Source of the DNA: Myxococcales bacterium
GTDB taxonomy: Bacteria > Myxococcota > B64-G9
Direction of reading: 5' to 3'
Length of the DNA: 61,796 nt
Assembly: GCA_012798435.1 (NCBI GenBank)
Contig: JAAZNF010000010.1
Location: forward strand, 1 to 61,796
Translations under genes and position numbers: made by a program
In this document: positions 11,771 through 20,146 of the stretch, one piece after another
Position numbering within the stretch: the first letter of the stretch is position 1
How the letters are laid out: the number at the start of each line of letters is the position of its first letter
The notes under the pieces: model-generated
What the model was told of the DNA's origin: nothing
The model's input: the letters and a program-made list of their open reading frames with translations, nothing else
Databases searched by the model: none

Positions 11771-13204
11771 TCACCCCTGGGTCGGACGCTCCACCGGGAG
11801 TACGAAACGGAACACGCTGCCCTTGCCCACCTCGCTCTCCACCTGGATGGTGCCCCCGTGGGCCTCCACGAAGCTCTTGGCGATGGCCAGGCCCAGCCCG
11901 GTGCCCCCGTACTCCCGGGTCGAGGAGCCGTCCACCTGGTAGAACGAGTCGAAGACGCGGTGCAGCTTGTCCTGCGGGATGCCGATGCCGGTGTCGCGGA
12001 CGGTGACCAGCACCACGGGTTCCTCGGTCTGGGCCAACGCCTCGGGCAGCCCGTCGGCGCCCGTCGGCTGGCGGCGCGGCAGGCGGGCGTTGACGAGCTC
12101 CAGCTCCACGCGGCCCCCCTTGCGGTTGAACTTGATGGCGTTGCCCAAGAGGTTCACCAGCACCTGGCGGATCTTGTCGCCGTCCGCCACCAGCGAGGGC
12201 AGGTTCTCGCCCACCCTCACCACCACCTCGACGGACTGCTTGCGGGCCATGGGGAGCACGGTGGTGACCGCGGCCCGCACGATCTCGCCCAGGTTGCAGT
12301 TCGAGAGGTTCAGACGCAAGTTGCCGGACTCCACCTTGGAGAAGTCCAGGATGCTGGTGATGAGCGAGAGCAGGTTCTCGCCCTTCTCCATGATGGTGCG
12401 CACGTAGTCGGTCTGCTCCGGCGACAGGGCGCCGGCCAGCCCCTCCAGCAGCATCTCGCTGTAGCCGATCACCGAGGTCAGCGGCGTGCGCAGCTCGTGC
12501 GACACGGTGGCCAGGAAGCTGGACTTGAGCCGGTCCAGCTCCTTGAGCCGCTCGAAGGACTCCTGCAGCACCCGGTTCTTGTCCTGCAGCTCGTTGTAGC
12601 TGGCGCTGACCGCCTCCACGTGCATGCGCGAGGTGAGCGCCTGCTTGTAGCCGGTGTGCACCATCACTTCGATCACCTGCGCCAGGTGCCGCACCACCTT
12701 CTGCGCCGCCGCCTGAGGAACCCGCCGCACCCGGAGTAGCAGCCGGGCCGCGATGTCCGGGTTGAACTTCTCTCCCATGGCCTCGGAGGAGAGAGCCAGC
12801 GGCCGGCCCTCGGCCGGCAGGTAGGGCCCGTACAGGATGCGGCCCATCAGATCGCCCTCGTACAGGATGGGCATGACCAGGTAGCGCAGGCCGGTGAAAC
12901 AGTCGTGCACCAGCGGCTGGGCGCCGGGCAGATCCATCTGACGCAGGGCGGTGACCTCGGCGGTGCAGCGGGACTTGCCGGCGGGGAAATTGAACAGGTA
13001 GGCGCAGTAGTCGGCCGACTCGCCCTTGGTGTCGATGAGCTTCTCCCCCGCCCGGTCCAGGATGCGGAAACCGATCTGGAACAGGTCGGCGTAGGAGTCG
13101 CACACCTCGCGGAACACCGCCACGTCCAGCAGCTCCGACAGCGAGAAGTTGCGCTGCAGTGCCGAGGACAGATCGCGGCCGCCGGCGGCGGGGAACGGGT
13201 TCAT
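11771..13204 (-). CDS. Histidine kinase with PocR-type sensory domain
   Basis: Soluble kinase of 477 residues with no membrane segment. Residues 25-190 resemble the PocR sensory domain, with three cysteines (Cys67, Cys80, Cys102) spaced as in YCAYL, SRC and HDCFTGL that could bind a metal or sense redox state. A coiled coil (about 200-228) leads to HisKA with phospho-accepting His236 in FLATVSHELRTPL, then an ATPase domain with NLLGNAIKF, DTGIGIP and GGTGLGLAI. The start ATG overlaps the mglA-like stop (ATGA). It is followed by a receiver and the chemosensory genes, so it is likely part of the same circuit. Confidence 0.9.
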   Translation of the reverse strand: MNPFPAAGGRDLSSALQRNFSLSELLDVAVFREVCDSYADLFQIGFRILDRAGEKLIDTKGESADYCAYLFNFPAGKSRCTAEVTALRQMDLPGAQPLVHDCFTGLRYLVMPILYEGDLMGRILYGPYLPAEGRPLALSSEAMGEKFNPDIAARLLLRVRRVPQAAAQKVVRHLAQVIEVMVHTGYKQALTSRMHVEAVSASYNELQDKNRVLQESFERLKELDRLKSSFLATVSHELRTPLTSVIGYSEMLLEGLAGALSPEQTDYVRTIMEKGENLLSLITSILDFSKVESGNLRLNLSNCNLGEIVRAAVTTVLPMARKQSVEVVVRVGENLPSLVADGDKIRQVLVNLLGNAIKFNRKGGRVELELVNARLPRRQPTGADGLPEALAQTEEPVVLVTVRDTGIGIPQDKLHRVFDSFYQVDGSSTREYGGTGLGLAIAKSFVEAHGGTIQVESEVGKGSVFRFVLPVERPTQG

Positions 13205-13896
13205 GGCGCAGACCTCCCCGGAGCCTGGTCCGCCATGCCCGCGGTGGGCGACAGGCGCAGCAAGCTGGTGATGAACTCCTCCTCCTCGATGTGTAGCTTG
13301 CTCGAGAGTCCGTGCCGGGCGTCCAGGGTGCGCCAGGTGAAGCGCAGCAAGCCGGCCAGCGTCTCCATCACGCCCTCGCCCCGGAGAGCCACCGCCTTGA
13401 ACACCGGCTCCCGGCCGCGCCGGGCCACCTCGTCGATCTCCTCGTCCGAGCGCACGTCGGGAAGATCGCGCTTGTTGAACTGGATGACCACCGGCAGCTC
13501 CTGTACGTTCAGCCCGTTCTGTTTGAGGTTGTGAGCCATGTCGCGCCAGGAGTCGTTGTTGGCCCGGGTCATGGACCGTTGGGAATCGGCCACGAACACG
13601 ATCCCGTCCGCGGCCTGCAACACCACCCGCCGCGTGGAGCTGTGCATGACCTGACCGGGGGCGGTGAATAGCTTGACCTTGACCGAGAAACCGGAGCGGC
13701 TGCGGAAGAACACCGGCATCAGGTCGAAGAACAGGGTGCGGTCGTCGGAGGTGTCCAGCACCATCAGCCGCCCGCGCACCGTGGGGTCCATCAGTTGGTG
13801 GATGGCCTGCAGGTTGGTGGTCTTCCCCGACAGGGCGGGGCCGTAGTAGACGATCTTGAGGGTGATTTCCCGCTGCTCGAGGTTGATCTGGACCAT
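13201..13896 (-). CDS. MglA-like Ras-superfamily GTPase
   Basis: GTPase of 231 residues closely patterned on MglA, the polarity switch of Myxococcus gliding and twitching motility. Seen are the P-loop GPALSGKT (19-26), DDRTLFFDLMP (switch I region), the switch II sequence TAPGQV followed by FVADSQ, and the base-specificity motif NKRDLP. As in MglA, switch II carries PGQ. A C-terminal extension of about 35 residues beyond the G domain is extra. No mglB (roadblock GAP) gene is nearby. It is cotranslated with the PocR kinase and lies 28 bases after hsp20. Confidence 0.92.
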   Translation of the reverse strand: MVQINLEQREITLKIVYYGPALSGKTTNLQAIHQLMDPTVRGRLMVLDTSDDRTLFFDLMPVFFRSRSGFSVKVKLFTAPGQVMHSSTRRVVLQAADGIVFVADSQRSMTRANNDSWRDMAHNLKQNGLNVQELPVVIQFNKRDLPDVRSDEEIDEVARRGREPVFKAVALRGEGVMETLAGLLRFTWRTLDARHGLSSKLHIEEEEFITSLLRLSPTAGMADQAPGRSAP

Positions 13897-13924
13897 GGCC
13901 CGATCCCGTCCGGACGCCGCCGGG

Positions 13925-14371
13925 TCACTCGATGGCCACCTTGCGCTTCTGGCCACGGCGCTCCCGGATGCGCGGCAGGCGCACCGAAAGAACGCCGGCC
14001 TGGAAGCGCGCCTTGAGGTTCTGCATGTCCCCGGCCCCGGGCAACTCCACCACCCGGCGGAAGGCGCCATAGGAGCGCTCCATGCACAGGTAGCGGGAAT
14101 CCGAGGGTGGCTGGGGTCGCGGTTTCCGCCCCTCGATGATCAAGATGTCGCGCAGGACCGACAACTCCAGGTCCTCGCGTCGCAGCCCGGGCAGCTCGAC
14201 CTCGATGACGATCTCTTCCGGGGTCTCGAACACGTCCACCGGAATGTCGGCGGCCAGCTCCACCGCCGCGCCCTCGTCGGAGTCGGAGTGGAAGAAATCC
14301 CGAAACAACCGGTCCATCTCGCGCCGCAAGAACAGCAGCCGCTCGATCGATTCCTTGGGAATGCTGGCCAT
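13925..14371 (-). CDS. Small heat shock protein, Hsp20/alpha-crystallin family
   Basis: ATP-independent holdase chaperone of 148 residues. The alpha-crystallin domain spans about 43-140 with VELPGLRREDLELSV, the strand sequence ERSYGAFRRVVELP and the conserved A-x-x-x-G-V-L motif in ARFQAGVLSV; the C-terminal tail RERRGQKRKVAIE is highly basic. The usual I-x-I tail motif is not evident. It starts at ATG 14371 with GGGAGAGG upstream, just after a well-formed promoter (14399-14427), and is the first gene of the minus-strand run leading into the GTPase and chemosensory genes. Confidence 0.93.
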   Translation of the reverse strand: MASIPKESIERLLFLRREMDRLFRDFFHSDSDEGAAVELAADIPVDVFETPEEIVIEVELPGLRREDLELSVLRDILIIEGRKPRPQPPSDSRYLCMERSYGAFRRVVELPGAGDMQNLKARFQAGVLSVRLPRIRERRGQKRKVAIE

Positions 14372-14398
14372 GGGTCGCCTCTCCCGTACTGAGGGGCG

Positions 14399-14427
14399 AA
14401 GATAACACCCCGCGCCACCGATGGCAA
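14399..14427 (-). promoter_or_regulatory. Sigma-70-type promoter for hsp20 and probably the genes downstream
   Basis: On the minus strand, -35 TTGCCA (14422-14427, five of six consensus bases) and -10 TATCTT (14399-14404, four of six) are separated by exactly 17 bases. It lies between the apgM stop and the hsp20 start and is the only recognisable promoter before the run of minus genes to 3305. Sequence match only. Confidence 0.6.
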
Positions 14428-14433
14428 AGGAAT

Positions 14434-15654
14434 TCAGGCCCCGAACTTGGCCAGCCGGCCGGCGTGGGCGAGCAGCAGCGCCATGAGCTCGCTGGCGCGA
14501 ATTCGCCCCAGACCGCCCCCGAGACAGGCGCTCTCGTGGAAGGCACGGGCCGCATCGCGCCGCACGTTCTGGCCCCGGATGAGCAGCGGCACCGGGTGGA
14601 AGGAGTGGCTGCGCATGGCGCAGGGGGTAGAGTGATCGCCGGTCACGCACAGCACCTCGGGCCGCAGCGCGACAAGGCGCGGCACCAGCCGGTCGAACTC
14701 CTCGATCACCTTGACCTTGGCGGCGAAGTTGCCGTCCTCTCCGGCGGAGTCGGTCTTCTTGACGTGCAGGAACAAGAAGTCGGTGCGGGGAAGCTCTCGT
14801 TCCACCAGCGCCACCTCTTGTTCCAGAGTGCTCTGGCCCTCCTCCACCACGCGCATGCCGGCCAGTCGCGCCACCCCCTTGTACATGGGGTAGGCGGCCA
14901 CGGCCGCGGCGCGCCAGCGGTACAGCTCGCAGAAGTTCGGTAGCGGCACGTAGAGATCGAAGCCACGCAGCATCACGAAGTTGGCGGCGGGCTCGTCGGC
15001 CAGGACGGTGCGGGCGCGCTCGATGAGGGCGTTGGCCAGGCGTGCGGCGCGTAAAGCCCTGGGCGAGGGCTCGGCCGCGGCGGGTTCGACCGGGAGCGGC
15101 GGCAGTCCCTCCTTCTGCGGATCGCTGTCCTTGAGCCCGGCCTCCAGCTCGGCCCCGCGGAACACTGCGGCGGCGCGGTACTCTTTGACGTGCTGGAACA
15201 GCACCCGCACTCCGTCGATGTCGCGAATGGCGCGGGCCAGGCGCTCGGTGACCCGCAGGCCCTCGGCGTCCGCGATCCGCCCCGCCCGTCGATCGCGGAT
15301 GCGGCCGTCCGGGCCGATGGTGGCGAAGTTGATGCGTGCGGCCAGGTCTCCGGCGGCGAACTCGAAGGCGGTGCCGGCAGTGTCCAGCACCCCCCGGCCG
15401 ATGGTGAAGCGCAGCGGATCGTAGCCGAACAGGGCGATGTGGGCCGGGCCGGAGCCCGGGGTGATGCCCGGCGCCACCGGATCGTGGAAGCCGCACACGC
15501 CTTCCTCGGCCAGCCGGTCGAGGTTGGGGGTCGCGGCCGCCTCCAGGGCGGTCTTTCCTTCGGGCCCGGGCAGATCGCCCAACCCGTCCAGGACCACCAG
15601 CACCACCTTGCTGGCGTTCTCCACCACCAACGAAGACAGGAAAGAAAGTTCCAT
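14434..15654 (-). CDS. apgM: 2,3-bisphosphoglycerate-independent phosphoglycerate mutase, archaeal type
   Basis: Interconverts 3- and 2-phosphoglycerate in glycolysis. The 406-residue length and motifs match the ApgM branch of the alkaline phosphatase superfamily: metal-binding VLVVLDGLGDLP near the N-terminus, GSGPAHIALFGYDP, a middle domain, then the C-terminal metal motifs KKTDSAGEDGN and VTGDHSTPC. ATG 15654 is preceded by GGGAGG; further in-frame codons upstream (to 15708) overlap the adjacent kinase stop and lack support. Enolase, the next glycolytic enzyme, lies about 39 kb away at 53665. Confidence 0.93.
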   Translation of the reverse strand: MELSFLSSLVVENASKVVLVVLDGLGDLPGPEGKTALEAAATPNLDRLAEEGVCGFHDPVAPGITPGSGPAHIALFGYDPLRFTIGRGVLDTAGTAFEFAAGDLAARINFATIGPDGRIRDRRAGRIADAEGLRVTERLARAIRDIDGVRVLFQHVKEYRAAAVFRGAELEAGLKDSDPQKEGLPPLPVEPAAAEPSPRALRAARLANALIERARTVLADEPAANFVMLRGFDLYVPLPNFCELYRWRAAAVAAYPMYKGVARLAGMRVVEEGQSTLEQEVALVERELPRTDFLFLHVKKTDSAGEDGNFAAKVKVIEEFDRLVPRLVALRPEVLCVTGDHSTPCAMRSHSFHPVPLLIRGQNVRRDAARAFHESACLGGGLGRIRASELMALLLAHAGRLAKFGA

Positions 15655-15679
15655 GAGACCTCCCATCCCCCGGGTCGCC

Positions 15680-15708
15680 AATATCTCCGAGACGCGGGCG
15701 GGAATCAA
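15680..15708 (-). promoter_or_regulatory. Possible promoter for apgM
   Basis: On the minus strand, -35 TTGATT (15703-15708) and -10 GATATT (15680-15685) are 17 bases apart, each matching four of six consensus bases, about 25 bases upstream of the apgM start. The -35 overlaps the stop of the preceding kinase gene. Moderate match only. Confidence 0.42.
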
Positions 15709-17027
15709 CCCGGGATCGGGCCTCGCCGCGCGCGATTCAACAACGCCTCGATCTCCCGCCGTCCGAACGGTTTGGGCAAGAATCCGTCCATGCCCGCCTC
15801 GCGGCAGGCGGCCTCTTGCTGCATGCCGCGCTCGGCCGACATCCCGAAAACCCCGGTGCGCTCGCCGCGCGCCTCGGCCTCGAACCGTCGCAGCTCGCGG
15901 GTCAGGGTCAGGCCGTCCATCTCCGGCAACCCGCAGTCCACCAGGGCCAGGTCGAACCCGCCGTCACGCAGGGCCTGCAGCGCCGCTCGGCCGTCGCTGG
16001 TCTCAACCACCTCACAACCCAGGTCGGTGAGGATGCGCGCCAACATGCGCCGGCCGACCGGATCGTCCTCCGCCACCAGCACCCGCCGCGCCGGGGGCTG
16101 GGATCCGACCTCGCCCTGGATGACGGCGACGCCTTCCAACCGCGGCTCCCCGGCCAGGCGCTCTCGCTGGACTTCGAGCAAGTGCTCGTCCCGGGCCAGC
16201 CGCAGGATCGCCTCCACGCCGGCCACCAGGGCCTGCCCGATACCTCGCGCTTCCCGGCCCAGCTCGCGGCGCCGTTCTGTCGATGGCTCGTCCTTGAGCA
16301 ACACCATGATCCCCAGGATGTGGTGCAGCGGCTCGCGGATCTCGCGGTTGAGCGAGGACAGGAAGCGGGTCTTGCTCTCCGACACCCCGCGGGCCTCGGC
16401 CAGAGCCGCCTCCTGGTCCCGCTCCGCCCGGGCGCAGATGGCGTGGTTGTAGGAGAACATCAGCGTGATGCCGACGAACGAGGTGAGCCAGGTCATGACG
16501 GTGTCGAACAAGCGCCAATCCTCCGGCGTCAAGAAGGGGAAGACCACGCCGTGCGCCTCGGCGCACCCCATCCAGCTCACGCCTCCCACCACCACCAGGG
16601 TCCACCACAGACCGCCGATGCCCGCCAATACCACCGCGCACACCGGCACCGCCAGCAGAAGCGACAGACTGGCCATGGTGAGCCCGCCGGAGTACGCCGT
16701 CGCGCTGAAGGCCGCGCCCACCATCGCCAGGCACATCAGGTGGGCCCACACCGAAAACCGCGTGGCCCGGCGCACCGCCACCATCACGCCGATGGTCGCG
16801 AGCAGCAGGCCGGCCTGCCACGCGGCCAGGGGCCAGGCGGCGTAGGCAATCTGGTTGACCAGCCAGAACAAAAGCAGCATGGCCAGGACCACGCCCCCCC
16901 AGTTGAGCAGGCGTACGCGCCGACGCGATTCGATGTCCAAGTCGCGTTCCGAGAGCGACAGAAAGCCGTCGATGCGCTCGAATACCAACGAAAGGCGCCG
17001 GCGACACCCCTGCATGAACCCGCTCAT
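15705..17027 (-). CDS. Degenerate membrane sensor kinase with receiver domain (no kinase core)
   Basis: Protein of 440 residues: about six transmembrane helices (about 45-200), a HisKA-like helix, and a C-terminal receiver (about 310-435). The helix reads FLSSLNREIREPLHHILG, so the phospho-accepting His of the usual SHE/D motif is Arg228. Only about 75 residues separate this helix from the receiver and none resemble N, G1 or G2 boxes, so the ATPase domain is absent. The receiver keeps its acidic pair (AEDD), Asp in LVDCGLPEMDG and Lys in LPKPF. The membrane region resembles that of the next gene upstream, which it overlaps as ATGA. It is probably a signalling adaptor or phosphate sink for its paralogue. 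Confidence 0.85.
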   Translation of the reverse strand: MSGFMQGCRRRLSLVFERIDGFLSLSERDLDIESRRRVRLLNWGGVVLAMLLLFWLVNQIAYAAWPLAAWQAGLLLATIGVMVAVRRATRFSVWAHLMCLAMVGAAFSATAYSGGLTMASLSLLLAVPVCAVVLAGIGGLWWTLVVVGGVSWMGCAEAHGVVFPFLTPEDWRLFDTVMTWLTSFVGITLMFSYNHAICARAERDQEAALAEARGVSESKTRFLSSLNREIREPLHHILGIMVLLKDEPSTERRRELGREARGIGQALVAGVEAILRLARDEHLLEVQRERLAGEPRLEGVAVIQGEVGSQPPARRVLVAEDDPVGRRMLARILTDLGCEVVETSDGRAALQALRDGGFDLALVDCGLPEMDGLTLTRELRRFEAEARGERTGVFGMSAERGMQQEAACREAGMDGFLPKPFGRREIEALLNRARRGPIPG

Positions 17028-18739
17028 GCCGCGCCTCCGCGGGGTCGGAAGCGGAGCAGCACCTCGTGCAGGTCCGCGCCCTGGAACGGCTTGACCAACA
17101 CACCGGCCATCCCCAGCCGCTCCCGGAGCGACTCGTCCGTGTACGCCGTGTGAGCGGTCATGGCCACCACGGGCGGCAGGCGGGCGATCGCTCCGCTCGC
17201 CACGAGCTCGCGCATGCGCCGGGTGGCCTCGACGCCGTCCATGACGGGCATCTGGATGTCTATGAGCACCACATCGAACGCCTCGCGCTGGAGCGCCTCC
17301 ACCGCCGCTTTCCCGTCGCCCACCGCCATGACCCGGCACCCCAGCCGCTCCAGCATGAGCACGGTGAGCCGGCGGTTGGTCTCGTCGTCCTCGGCCAGCA
17401 GCACCCCCATCCCGGCCAGATCCGATTCGACCGCCGCCACGACGGGCGGCGGCTCGGGCGGCCGCGTCAGCGGCGGGAGAGCCAAGGAGAAGTAGAAGCG
17501 GCTGCCGCGGCCCGGCGCGGACTCGGCTTGCAGCCGTCCGCCCATCGCCTCCACCAGGCGTTGGCTGATGGCCAGGCCCAGGCCGGCCCCCTGCTGGCGG
17601 CTCGCCTCCGGCCCGGCCTGGTAGTACGGAAGGAAGACCTTGGCGAGCTCGGCCGGTTCGATGCCCACGCCGTCGTCATGCACCTCGAAGCGCAGCCGCT
17701 CGCCCGCGGCGTCCGTCCCCTCCCGCTCGACCCGGATCTCCACCCGGCCGTTCTCGGTGAACTTGATGGCGTTCCCCGCCAGGTTGAGCAGCACCTGCTG
17801 CAACCGGCCGGCGTCCCCCCGCACCCAGGCCGGCACCTCCGGCGCCACGCGACCCAGCAGGCGGTTCCCCCGGTCGGCGGCCCGGGCGGACAGGACCTCG
17901 AGCACCTGCTCGACGCTCCGCGCCGGCGAGAACGGCTCCCGGCGCAGCTCGATCGCGCCGGACTCCGCTCGCGACAGGTCCAGCAGGTCATCCAGGATGT
18001 GCAGGAGCATGCGCGAGGTGGTCTGGGCCTGGGTGGCCTGGGCCTTTCGGGTGACGGAATCGTCCTCCACCTCCATCATCTCCATCAAACCCAGCAACGA
18101 GTGCAGGGGCGTGCGCACATCGTGGCTCACCCGGGCCGCGAACTCCGCCTTGGCGGCCGCCGCCCGCTCGGCCACCTCGCGCGCCGCGCGAAGCTCATGG
18201 CTGGCGCTCTGGTAGGCCCGCTCGTAGGTCCAGGCCAGAAAGGCGATGACCAGCAGGCTGGTGACCCAGGTGAGCGCCGCGTCCAGCGCGCGCTGCTCCG
18301 GCGGGATGAGGTTGGGGAAGGCAAAGCCGCCGTGATGGAGAAGCGCCATGGCGCCCACGCACAGCAAGGTCGGCAACACCCACCACAGGCCGCGCCGTTC
18401 GCACATGCTGAGCGCGCCCACCGGGATGGTGATGAATAGGCAGGCGTTCGTGCCGGCCAGACCGCCACCGATGAATGCGCCGACGGCAATGACCAGGAGC
18501 AGCATGGCGGTCATGAGAAAGCCCGTTCGGTCCAGCCCCAGCCGCTCCCGGTAGCGAAGCAGTACGATCGCCAGCGCCGACACCGCCGCGAAGAACAGCG
18601 CCACGCCAAGGTTGCCGTAGAAGAGCTGGCCCACCACCCACGTGCCGCTGGAGATGACGAGCACCAGAGCGGCGGGCAGGAACAACCGGCGCCGGCGCTG
18701 GCTCAATCCGCCGCTGGATCCGGCAATCGCTTGTGCCAT
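17024..18739 (-). CDS. Membrane-bound hybrid histidine kinase
   Basis: Hybrid kinase of 571 residues from ATG 18739; a GTG at 18757 would add six. About six transmembrane helices (20-190) have no sizeable periplasmic loop, so it may sense within or at the membrane. HisKA has the phospho-accepting His in FAARVSHDVRTPLHSLLG. The ATPase domain shows NLAGNAIKF, DDGVGIEP and GAGLGLAIS. A C-terminal receiver has Asp in VLIDIQMPVMDG and Lys in LVKPF. It overlaps the degenerate paralogue downstream. No separate response regulator with an output domain is adjacent, so its final target is unknown. Confidence 0.9.
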   Translation of the reverse strand: MAQAIAGSSGGLSQRRRRLFLPAALVLVISSGTWVVGQLFYGNLGVALFFAAVSALAIVLLRYRERLGLDRTGFLMTAMLLLVIAVGAFIGGGLAGTNACLFITIPVGALSMCERRGLWWVLPTLLCVGAMALLHHGGFAFPNLIPPEQRALDAALTWVTSLLVIAFLAWTYERAYQSASHELRAAREVAERAAAAKAEFAARVSHDVRTPLHSLLGLMEMMEVEDDSVTRKAQATQAQTTSRMLLHILDDLLDLSRAESGAIELRREPFSPARSVEQVLEVLSARAADRGNRLLGRVAPEVPAWVRGDAGRLQQVLLNLAGNAIKFTENGRVEIRVEREGTDAAGERLRFEVHDDGVGIEPAELAKVFLPYYQAGPEASRQQGAGLGLAISQRLVEAMGGRLQAESAPGRGSRFYFSLALPPLTRPPEPPPVVAAVESDLAGMGVLLAEDDETNRRLTVLMLERLGCRVMAVGDGKAAVEALQREAFDVVLIDIQMPVMDGVEATRRMRELVASGAIARLPPVVAMTAHTAYTDESLRERLGMAGVLVKPFQGADLHEVLLRFRPRGGAA

Positions 18740-18819
18740 GGCAGGCTCGATCACCACTCACCCCGCGAAACAAGACGTGTACCAGATGCCGGGGCCGGCG
18801 ACAATCCCCTTCAGGCCAC

Positions 18820-18848
18820 TTGCCTTTTTTCCGGCTCTTCTCCATCAT
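18820..18848 (+). promoter_or_regulatory. Possible promoter for the FHA gene
   Basis: -35 TTGCCT (18820-18825) runs into a T-tract; -10 CATCAT (18843-18848, four of six) follows after 17 bases. Transcription would begin at about 18855, next to the second in-frame ATG at 18856, which would give a leaderless mRNA. There is no Shine-Dalgarno before either ATG. Confidence 0.4.
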
Positions 18849-20142
18849 GCGCGGCATGCGAGTGGCGCGCTTTCCTCCCGGCGAGATCGTGCTGGCCGGC
18901 CGGCCCTTCGGCGAGAGCCTCTTTTCCGAGGTGGACCGGTTGTTGGCCCAGGGGTATTGCCCCGAGGGCCGCCTGGAGATCGAGACCGAGGAGAAGCGCC
19001 TCACCTGCCTGGTGCACCGCTCCTTGCCCCACCTGGGGGGCCTGCAGGAAGAGGACGTCTTCTCCCCGGTGTGGCTCAAGGACTTCCCAGTGCGGGCGCG
19101 GCAGATGTTGGGAGCCGTGTGCACGCTGCAACGCACCGACCCGGTCCAGGTCTTGCTGGCGGCCATCCACTTCCGCTCCCGGCCGGAGGTACAGGCCACC
19201 ACCGAGCTCCTCGACTTGGCGCACGTGTTGTCGGTGCTGGAGCGCGAGGGCCAGGACGCGGCGCTGGCGCTGGAGCGCGCCGGCGCCCGCACGCTGCTGT
19301 TCCTCCAGAAGGGCAAGCCCGCCCGGGTGTACTTCGCGGACCCCGCCACCGCCCCGGCCCAGGGCGCGGTGACGGATCGCTTCCTGGCCCACGTGTACGA
19401 CCCCGCGGCGCCGCCCGGCCGGGTGGAGGTGTGGAAGAGCCTCAACATCGCGCCCGACCCCGACGCGGGGACCTCGTTGTCGCTGCTGGCCGAGGCCGCC
19501 CGGCCGCCCCCGCCGGCCACGGTGCTGGTGCGGCTGGGGGGCCGGGTGGTGTTGCAGCGGCCGTTCATGCCGCCGGCCATGACGGTGGGCCGCGATCCGG
19601 TGTGCGAGATCCCGCTCGACAACCTGTCGGTGAGCCGCCGGCATGCCCGCATCTGCTGGGAGAAGGGCCGGTTCGTGGTGGAGGACCTCGGTTCGGCCAA
19701 CGGCACCACGCGCAACGGCGAGCCGGTCCAGCGCGCCCCGCTCGATAAAAACGATCGCGTGGGCGTGGGCAAGTTCGAGCTGTCCCTGGCGGAGGCCGCG
19801 GACACCGTCTCCCCCGACGCCACCATGCACCTGATGCCCCGAGCCGCGGGCGAGGTGCGCCTGGTCGGCGACGGGGTGTCGATTCCGCTTGCGCGCCAGC
19901 TCTCCATCGGCCGCTCCGCCAGCGCCGACGTGCAGGCCCGCGGCTGGCGGGTGCGCCCGTTCCACGCGCTGATCCTGGAAGAGGGGCCGGGCGTGTTCCG
20001 CCTGCGCTGCACCGGCGGGCCGGTTCAACTCAACGGGCGGCGGGTGAAGGAGTCCTTGCTGCGGCCGCGCGACGTGCTGGTGGTGGGACGCTCGCGTTTC
20101 ACCGTCCAGGCCGCCTTCGACGGCGAGGACACCCAGGGGTAG
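18847..20142 (+). CDS. FHA-domain protein (one canonical and one degenerate FHA)
   Basis: Protein of 431 residues (423 if the ATG at 18856 is used). The first 220 residues are of unknown type. A canonical phosphothreonine-binding FHA domain covers about 245-320: TVGRDPVCEIPL, the key SVSRRHARI and GSANGTTRNG. A second FHA-like repeat at about 345-425 has LSIGRSASADV and QLNGRRVKES but lacks the SRRH motif (it has RPFHALI), so it may not bind phosphopeptide. No signal peptide or membrane helix. It is divergent from the hybrid kinase and convergent, with four bases between, with the lipoprotein gene. It suggests Ser/Thr phosphorylation signalling, though no such kinase gene is in the window. 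Confidence 0.85.
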   Translation: MRGMRVARFPPGEIVLAGRPFGESLFSEVDRLLAQGYCPEGRLEIETEEKRLTCLVHRSLPHLGGLQEEDVFSPVWLKDFPVRARQMLGAVCTLQRTDPVQVLLAAIHFRSRPEVQATTELLDLAHVLSVLEREGQDAALALERAGARTLLFLQKGKPARVYFADPATAPAQGAVTDRFLAHVYDPAAPPGRVEVWKSLNIAPDPDAGTSLSLLAEAARPPPPATVLVRLGGRVVLQRPFMPPAMTVGRDPVCEIPLDNLSVSRRHARICWEKGRFVVEDLGSANGTTRNGEPVQRAPLDKNDRVGVGKFELSLAEAADTVSPDATMHLMPRAAGEVRLVGDGVSIPLARQLSIGRSASADVQARGWRVRPFHALILEEGPGVFRLRCTGGPVQLNGRRVKESLLRPRDVLVVGRSRFTVQAAFDGEDTQG

Positions 20143-20146
20143 CGGG

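Noticed and set aside
10718-12739. 673-residue plus-strand frame opposite transducer, receiver and kinase
   Set aside because: Crosses three confirmed genes on the other strand and has no recognisable domain.
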